DNA of 9,929 bases from Bacteroidales bacterium UBA6192 (GTDB taxonomy: Bacteria > Bacteroidota > Bacteroidia > Bacteroidales > F082), in contig DITE01000080.1 of NCBI GenBank assembly GCA_002422725.1, forward strand, positions 1 through 9,929, in the 5' to 3' direction. Made by a program: the position numbers and the translations under genes. This document shows, in pieces, positions 6,731-9,929 of the stretch (position 1 is its first letter; each line of letters starts with the position of its first letter). Under the pieces are notes generated by a model. It was not told the DNA's origin. It was given only the letters and a program-made list of their open reading frames with translations, and did no database searches.

Positions 6731-7972
6731 TTACAGACCGAAAAACCAAACCAATGGTTCTTCGGTCAGGGCACGCCAGTTGCCCCATGAATGGCCTTCG
6801 TTCACCTCAATATATTGTAAGGAATAGTCTTTAGCCTGAAGGATATCGCGCATGGCTCTTGCCTGGTTTTGCGTGTCGAAAATTACACCAGTGCTCATGA
6901 AAATTTTCAACGGGAGTTTCTCCGATGCATTAAACTGCTGCAGTATGGCTTGATCGAAGGCCGGAGAATGAATGCCAATCAGTTGAAACTTATCAGATCT
7001 CATGAGTCCAAAAAATGCTGCATTCCAGCCACCTAAAGAGGTTCCAAGAATGGCTCTTTTATCAGGATTCACATTGGTTTTGTAAGCAGCATCGATGGCT
7101 ACTGACAGTTCATCTGCCACAAAGTTTGCGAAGCGTATGTTGGCCCTGTATTCGTCCATCCTGCGGTTCTGCGACAAATTGGCCGGATTTCGCGGGTCGA
7201 TAAATACAGCAATGATGGGCTCAATTTTTTGTTGGAAGATCAGGTTATCCAGAATATTGATCATGGCACCCAGGCGGCTGTCGGCGTATTCGTGACCGTC
7301 AGTAACATAAATAACCGGCAAATTTTCCTTTTCAGAATAGTTAAACGGTAGGTAAACCTTGTATTGCACCTGATAACCAAGGTTTTCAGAACCGCTGCTG
7401 ATGATTTGATTTGCACCTAAGCTCCCCTTGACAACACCCTCGGCCAGAACAGTCTCTTTGGGAAACACCCAGTCGGGCATACGAAGCTCCGAATTTGGGC
7501 CAAATCCGCTGTATTGCTGAAACGTATTGGCCGGGTCGAGTATCCAGTTGGTGTTTGCCACAATCTTGTAATCGAGGCGGGCATCTTTTGGAAACTTCTT
7601 TTTTAACCTGAATAGTTGACTGTTGGCTATTCTTTGTCCCGACCAACCGCCTGAAGCAGGGTTCCAGCCGTTGAAGTCGCCTGCCCATTCGACAGTCTGC
7701 ACCGAACTTTTGTAAAGAAAAACGACCGAATCATCGAAAACAAAGGGGATTTGGTGATTGGCCTTCAGGCTGTCCCACAGCGTTTTAATACGTGTCTCGC
7801 GCTCAGACGAATCCGATAGGCTAACAAGACTGTCGAGCAAGCCATTGAAGTCCGATATTGATGTAAATGTACGGTAATCACCCGGCTTGTCAACAGGCGG
7901 ATTTTCGTCATTGTTCTTTTTACAGGCTGTAACAAGCATGAGAAAACTCAGGAATAGGATTGTCATTTTCAT
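6731..7972 (-). CDS. Lipoprotein esterase: E-set/CBM48-like domain plus CE1/esterase D-type alpha/beta hydrolase
   Basis: The product has 413 residues. The N-terminus is a lipoprotein signal with lipobox VTAC, acylated Cys17, followed by a polar linker (KKNNDENPPVDKPGD). Residues about 80-165 look like an E-set/CBM48 fold (VEWAGDFNGWNP at 94-105). Residues about 180-413 form an alpha/beta hydrolase of the putative esterase family (PF00756; enterochelin esterase and feruloyl esterases): LPVIYVTDGHEY (218-229), nucleophile Ser312 in GTSLGG, probable acid Asp366 and His394 in NEGHSWGNW. The triad is intact. The N-domain plus esterase arrangement is like Fes/IroE siderophore esterases and CE1 xylan or feruloyl esterases; the substrate cannot be decided from sequence. 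It is probably anchored in the periplasm or on the outer membrane. No TonB receptor or SusCD pair is adjacent. No TAnnTTTG element precedes it, and a terminator hairpin lies just upstream, so its promoter is unclear. A second in-frame ATG (codon 3) is also possible. Confidence 0.85.
   Translation of the reverse strand: MKMTILFLSFLMLVTACKKNNDENPPVDKPGDYRTFTSISDFNGLLDSLVSLSDSSERETRIKTLWDSLKANHQIPFVFDDSVVFLYKSSVQTVEWAGDFNGWNPASGGWSGQRIANSQLFRLKKKFPKDARLDYKIVANTNWILDPANTFQQYSGFGPNSELRMPDWVFPKETVLAEGVVKGSLGANQIISSGSENLGYQVQYKVYLPFNYSEKENLPVIYVTDGHEYADSRLGAMINILDNLIFQQKIEPIIAVFIDPRNPANLSQNRRMDEYRANIRFANFVADELSVAIDAAYKTNVNPDKRAILGTSLGGWNAAFFGLMRSDKFQLIGIHSPAFDQAILQQFNASEKLPLKIFMSTGVIFDTQNQARAMRDILQAKDYSLQYIEVNEGHSWGNWRALTEEPLVWFFGL
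6736..6767. other. Stem-loop at the convergent gene ends
   Basis: GACCGAA (6736-6742) pairs with TTCGGTC (6761-6767), a 7-bp stem, with a further AACC/GGTT pairing inside the loop. It covers the last codons of the esterase gene, 21 bases past the DUF2892 stop. There is no U-tract on either strand, so it is not a standard intrinsic terminator. It could protect 3' ends or slow polymerase between convergent genes. Confidence 0.3.
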
Positions 7973-7986
7973 TGACTTATTTTTTG

Positions 7987-8015
7987 AAAAAAACTCACTG
8001 CCTGCCTTCCAGTGA
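7987..8015 (-). terminator. Rho-independent terminator of the thioredoxin/DUF6952 operon
   Basis: Reading the minus strand, TCACTG (8015-8010) pairs with CAGTGA (8000-7995) around a 9-base loop, followed by G and seven U (7993-7987). It starts 38 bases after the DUF6952 stop. The stem is only 6 bp, so termination may be partial and allow readthrough into the esterase gene, whose ATG is 15 bases further on. Confidence 0.55.
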
Positions 8016-8052
8016 AAAGCGGCTAATGGACTATTTTACTACTTTATTCTTA

Positions 8053-8295
8053 TTAATCTATCGACTTACGCACTTTCTGCGTGTAAGTCCTGAGGGAAGT
8101 TTTCAGATCGGTGCCCTGTTCAGCCATATCATTTTTAATCCACATGGCGGCAATTATATGGGTGAGCTGTTCACCCTCATCTTCTCCTTCTACCTCAATT
8201 GCAGGTTGTTGTTCAGCATAAATGGCAGCTTCTGCCTGTGCCAGTTCGTCCAATGTAAACGAGTCGACGAGCTTTTTAATTACAGGGATCTTCAT
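8053..8295 (-). CDS. Small acidic protein, DUF6952-like
   Basis: This is an 80-residue soluble protein without signal or membrane segments. It has an N-terminal MKIPVIKKLVDSFTLDELAQAE, an acidic centre (EVEGEDEGEQ, 34-43), then LTHIIAAMWIKNDM and a basic tail TYTQKVRKSID. I recognise it as the Bacteroidota DUF6952 family, which is known to me only as a small conserved neighbour of thioredoxin and peroxiredoxin genes; no function is established. The ATG follows the thioredoxin stop with no gap (TAAATG, 8298-8293), so the two are surely co-translated. A role together with the thioredoxin in peroxide or thiol homeostasis is inference. No peroxiredoxin gene lies next to the pair in this window. 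Confidence 0.8.
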   Translation of the reverse strand: MKIPVIKKLVDSFTLDELAQAEAAIYAEQQPAIEVEGEDEGEQLTHIIAAMWIKNDMAEQGTDLKTSLRTYTQKVRKSID

Positions 8296-8613
8296 TTAGG
8301 CAAGATTTTGTATCATTTCAACAATTTTTTCTTCCTTCGCGGTTGCTTTTCCTTCGGCCAGATGACCATTCCTGAAGGTTGCAAAAAATGGCAGGTTGTC
8401 CACTCCGGCCAGCTTTCGGGCATCCTGGTTTTCTTCGGCATTTACATCCAGAAACTTCACGCCAGCAAACTGAGGGTCTTCAGCCATTCTTTTGAACTTT
8501 GGGGCAAACAAACGACAGGTACCGCACCAGTCGGCATAAAACTTCACAACCACTTTATCGTGTTCCGATAGTAAGGTTTGAAAATCTGCATCAGTTGATT
8601 TAATCAGTGACAT
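8296..8613 (-). CDS. Thioredoxin-family protein with a CGTC active site
   Basis: This 105-residue protein has the thioredoxin fold: VVVKFYADWCGTCRLFAPKF (21-40) carries the redox pair Cys30 and Cys33, FLDVNAEEN (55-62) is the conserved strand, and the cis-proline is Pro75 in DNLPFF. The active site is WCGTC, not the classical WCGPC. The residue between the cysteines tunes redox potential in this superfamily, so it may differ from housekeeping thioredoxin. No signal peptide is present, so it acts in the cytoplasm, reducing disulfides in target proteins such as peroxiredoxins. It is first in an operon with the DUF6952-like gene. A well-spaced promoter lies about 140 bases upstream, giving an unusually long leader. 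Confidence 0.93.
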   Translation of the reverse strand: MSLIKSTDADFQTLLSEHDKVVVKFYADWCGTCRLFAPKFKRMAEDPQFAGVKFLDVNAEENQDARKLAGVDNLPFFATFRNGHLAEGKATAKEEKIVEMIQNLA

Positions 8614-8753
8614 TTAAATAGGTATTGATGAATAATATCTTTGATAAGTAATGCTTTATATAAAAAATTGTTGATAAACCAAAGCCATCCAGCCTGAATT
8701 GGAATGTGGCCTGGAGCAGCCATTTATAGCAATTAACACGAATTTTTGTTTTA

Positions 8754-8786
8754 CAAAAATACGATTAAAATATGAGGAAATTCAAA
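8754..8786 (-). promoter_or_regulatory. Full Bacteroidota promoter (-33 and -7) for the thioredoxin operon
   Basis: On the minus strand TTTG (8786-8783) is followed after exactly 21 bases by TATTTTTG (8761-8754). This matches the Bacteroidota consensus TTTG-N19-21-TAnnTTTG. It is the best two-part promoter in the window. The thioredoxin ATG is 140 bases downstream, leaving an A/T-rich leader (8614-8750) in which I see no strong structure. Confidence 0.55.
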
Positions 8787-8942
8787 AATGAATTGGATCA
8801 GGGAGCCGGAATCTGGTAAAAAATTGTCTTTGCTTTCGTGATTTATGAATTTGTTCCAAATCCTATCAGGCTGGCAACAGTTCTTAACACGGATTGTTTG
8901 AAAAATTATCTGTTTTACCGGATTGCGGCCTGTCAAAAAAGG

Positions 8943-8950
8943 TAATTTTG
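8943..8950 (+). promoter_or_regulatory. Promoter -7 element immediately before parE
   Basis: TAATTTTG matches TAnnTTTG. A TTG lies 17 bases upstream (8923-8925), slightly closer than the usual 19-21. Only five bases separate the element from the parE ATG at 8956, so a start site about 5-8 bases downstream of the element would give a leaderless or almost leaderless mRNA. Confidence 0.5.
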
Positions 8951-8955
8951 CGCCT

Positions 8956-9929
8956 ATGAGTGAGCAGGAGATTCTTGGTAAAGAACAAAATTATACTGAC
9001 GAAAGCGTCAGAACTTTAGACTGGAAGGAGCATATCAGGTTAAGGCCGGGCATGTATATAGGCAAGCTTGGTGATGGCACTTCGCACGACGATGGTATTT
9101 ATGTGTTGCTGAAAGAAATCATCGACAACAGTATCGATGAGTTTGTTATGGGAAACGGGCGTACCATCGAAGTGAATATAACCGAAAACCTTGTTTCTGT
9201 GCGCGATTTCGGACGTGGAATGCCTCTGGGCAAGGTGATCGACTGTGTTAGTAAGATCAATACCGGAGCAAAATACGATTCCAATGTGTTTAAAAAGGCA
9301 GTTGGGCTTAATGGTGTAGGGTCAAAGGCCGTTAATGCCATGTCGTCTTATTTCAAGGTTCAGTCAATCCGCGAAGGACAAACCAAAGTAGTTGAATACC
9401 AACGGGGAGAGATTATTTCAGATTTACCTGTCGAGGCAAATTCCGATAAAGCAGGTACCCACATTACATTTATTCCCGACGAGACCATTTTTGGCAATTA
9501 CAGGTATTTGCACGAGTATGTCGAAGAAATGCTTTGGAATTATGCTTTTCTGAATAACGGACTCACCATTTTGTTCAATGGGCAGAAGTTTCATGCTAAA
9601 AATGGCTTGCTCGATTTGCTTGAACGAAACATGTCGGGCCCCGAAACGATGACCTATCCGATTATCCATATTCGCGAAGAAGATTTTGAATGTGCTTTTA
9701 CCCACAGTAACAACACCTACAATGAGGAATACTATTCATTTGTAAACGGTCAGAACACTACACAGGGGGGTACTCACCAGAATGCATTCAGGGAGGCCAT
9801 TGTAAAAACCATACGGGAGTTTTATAATAAGGATTATGACTTTGCCGATATACGCAATTCGCTTGTGGCGGCAATCAGTATCAAGGTGCAGGAGCCTGTT
9901 TTTGAATCGCAGACCAAGACCAAACTGGG
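8956..9929 (+). CDS. parE: DNA topoisomerase IV subunit B (GyrB/ParE family), N-terminal part, cut by the right edge
   Basis: The ATPase subunit of a type IIA topoisomerase; with ParC it decatenates and relaxes DNA. About 324 codons are present. The GHKL ATPase motifs are intact: the N box E54-x-x-D57-N58 in EIIDNSIDE, the DFGRGMP loop (84-90), LNGVGSKAVNA (118-128) and GTHITF (167-172). The start of the transducer domain follows, and the window ends at QTKTKLG (319-325), which holds the conserved switch lysine that contacts the ATP phosphates. DWKEHIRLRPGMYIGKLGDG (22-41) and GxxxDDGIYVLLKE are characteristic of the Bacteroidota ParE branch rather than GyrB. The TOPRIM domain and the C-terminus lie outside, probably followed by parC. 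The ATG at 8956 is the only suitable start, because the next Met is inside the GMYIG motif. Confidence 0.93.
   Translation, partial: MSEQEILGKEQNYTDESVRTLDWKEHIRLRPGMYIGKLGDGTSHDDGIYVLLKEIIDNSIDEFVMGNGRTIEVNITENLVSVRDFGRGMPLGKVIDCVSKINTGAKYDSNVFKKAVGLNGVGSKAVNAMSSYFKVQSIREGQTKVVEYQRGEIISDLPVEANSDKAGTHITFIPDETIFGNYRYLHEYVEEMLWNYAFLNNGLTILFNGQKFHAKNGLLDLLERNMSGPETMTYPIIHIREEDFECAFTHSNNTYNEEYYSFVNGQNTTQGGTHQNAFREAIVKTIREFYNKDYDFADIRNSLVAAISIKVQEPVFESQTKTKL

Larger units (their letters stand above)
8614..8955. other. 342-bp divergent intergenic region between thioredoxin and parE
   Basis: The region is A/T-rich and holds the thioredoxin promoter (8754-8786) and the parE -7 element (8943-8950). 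A further TATCTTTG on the plus strand (8636-8643) points toward parE but is over 300 bases away. An open frame of about 60 codons on the minus strand (8751-8936) has no family resemblance and overlaps the promoters, so I do not call it a gene. No tRNA, riboswitch or repeat was seen. Confidence 0.6.

Noticed and set aside
7960..8571. 203-codon open frame on the plus strand
   Set aside because: It is antisense to the DUF6952-like and thioredoxin genes, whose families are clear, and it is rich in Phe, Leu and His as expected of a shadow.
8751..8936. 61-codon open frame in the intergenic region
   Set aside because: It overlaps the thioredoxin promoter, has no recognisable family and lacks protein-like patterning.
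1..9929. Search for mobile elements, CRISPR arrays, tRNAs and phage genes
   Set aside because: No transposase, repeated spacer pattern, tRNA-like fold or integrase was seen by reading both strands.

Overview
The window reads as chromosomal DNA of a Bacteroidota bacterium, most likely of the Bacteroidales type; the species cannot be told. The basis is an unusually long NusB (about 320 aa), a ParE-type topoisomerase subunit with the DWKEHIRxRPGMYIG motif, a thioredoxin coupled to a small acidic DUF6952-like protein, near absence of Shine-Dalgarno sequences, and several copies of the Bacteroidota -7 promoter element TAnnTTTG in front of genes.

Layout. 1-267 (+): the C-terminal end of an unrecognised protein that runs in from the left and looks frameshifted near a run of four G. 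306-1268 (-): nusB, with its own promoter. 1400-3370 (-): a large membrane glycosyltransferase, GT2 fused to what looks like a polyprenyl-phosphate sugar transferase lacking its catalytic core. A 248-bp divergent promoter region (3371-3618) separates it from a tight rightward run: a GINT1-like beta-propeller protein (3619-4542), a Wzx/MATE-like flippase overlapping it by ATGA (4539-5828), then 6 bases later a Crp/Fnr-family regulator (5835-6461), and finally, with its own promoter, a 62-aa YgaP-like membrane protein (DUF2892, 6527-6715). 6731-7972 (-) is a lipoprotein esterase with an N-terminal carbohydrate-binding-like fold. 8053-8613 (-) is a two-gene thioredoxin/DUF6952 operon ending in a hairpin terminator. 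8956 to the right edge (+) is the N-terminal half of topoisomerase IV subunit B (parE), whose promoter lies so close to the ATG that the mRNA may be leaderless.

How the genes may work together. The GT2 fusion, the propeller protein and the flippase form a small surface-glycan cluster around one divergent promoter region: one would build or extend a lipid-linked glycan, the flippase would move it across the inner membrane, and the propeller protein may modify or transfer a sugar. The Crp/Fnr regulator, DUF2892 protein and thioredoxin pair look like redox or stress functions. nusB and parE are housekeeping genes. The regulator is close enough to the flippase to be co-transcribed, so a glycan-redox link is possible but unproven. 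Nothing here looks like a mobile element, CRISPR array, RNA gene or phage. The least ordinary parts are the GT2 chimera, the stand-alone propeller coupled to a flippase, and the apparent frameshift at the left edge.
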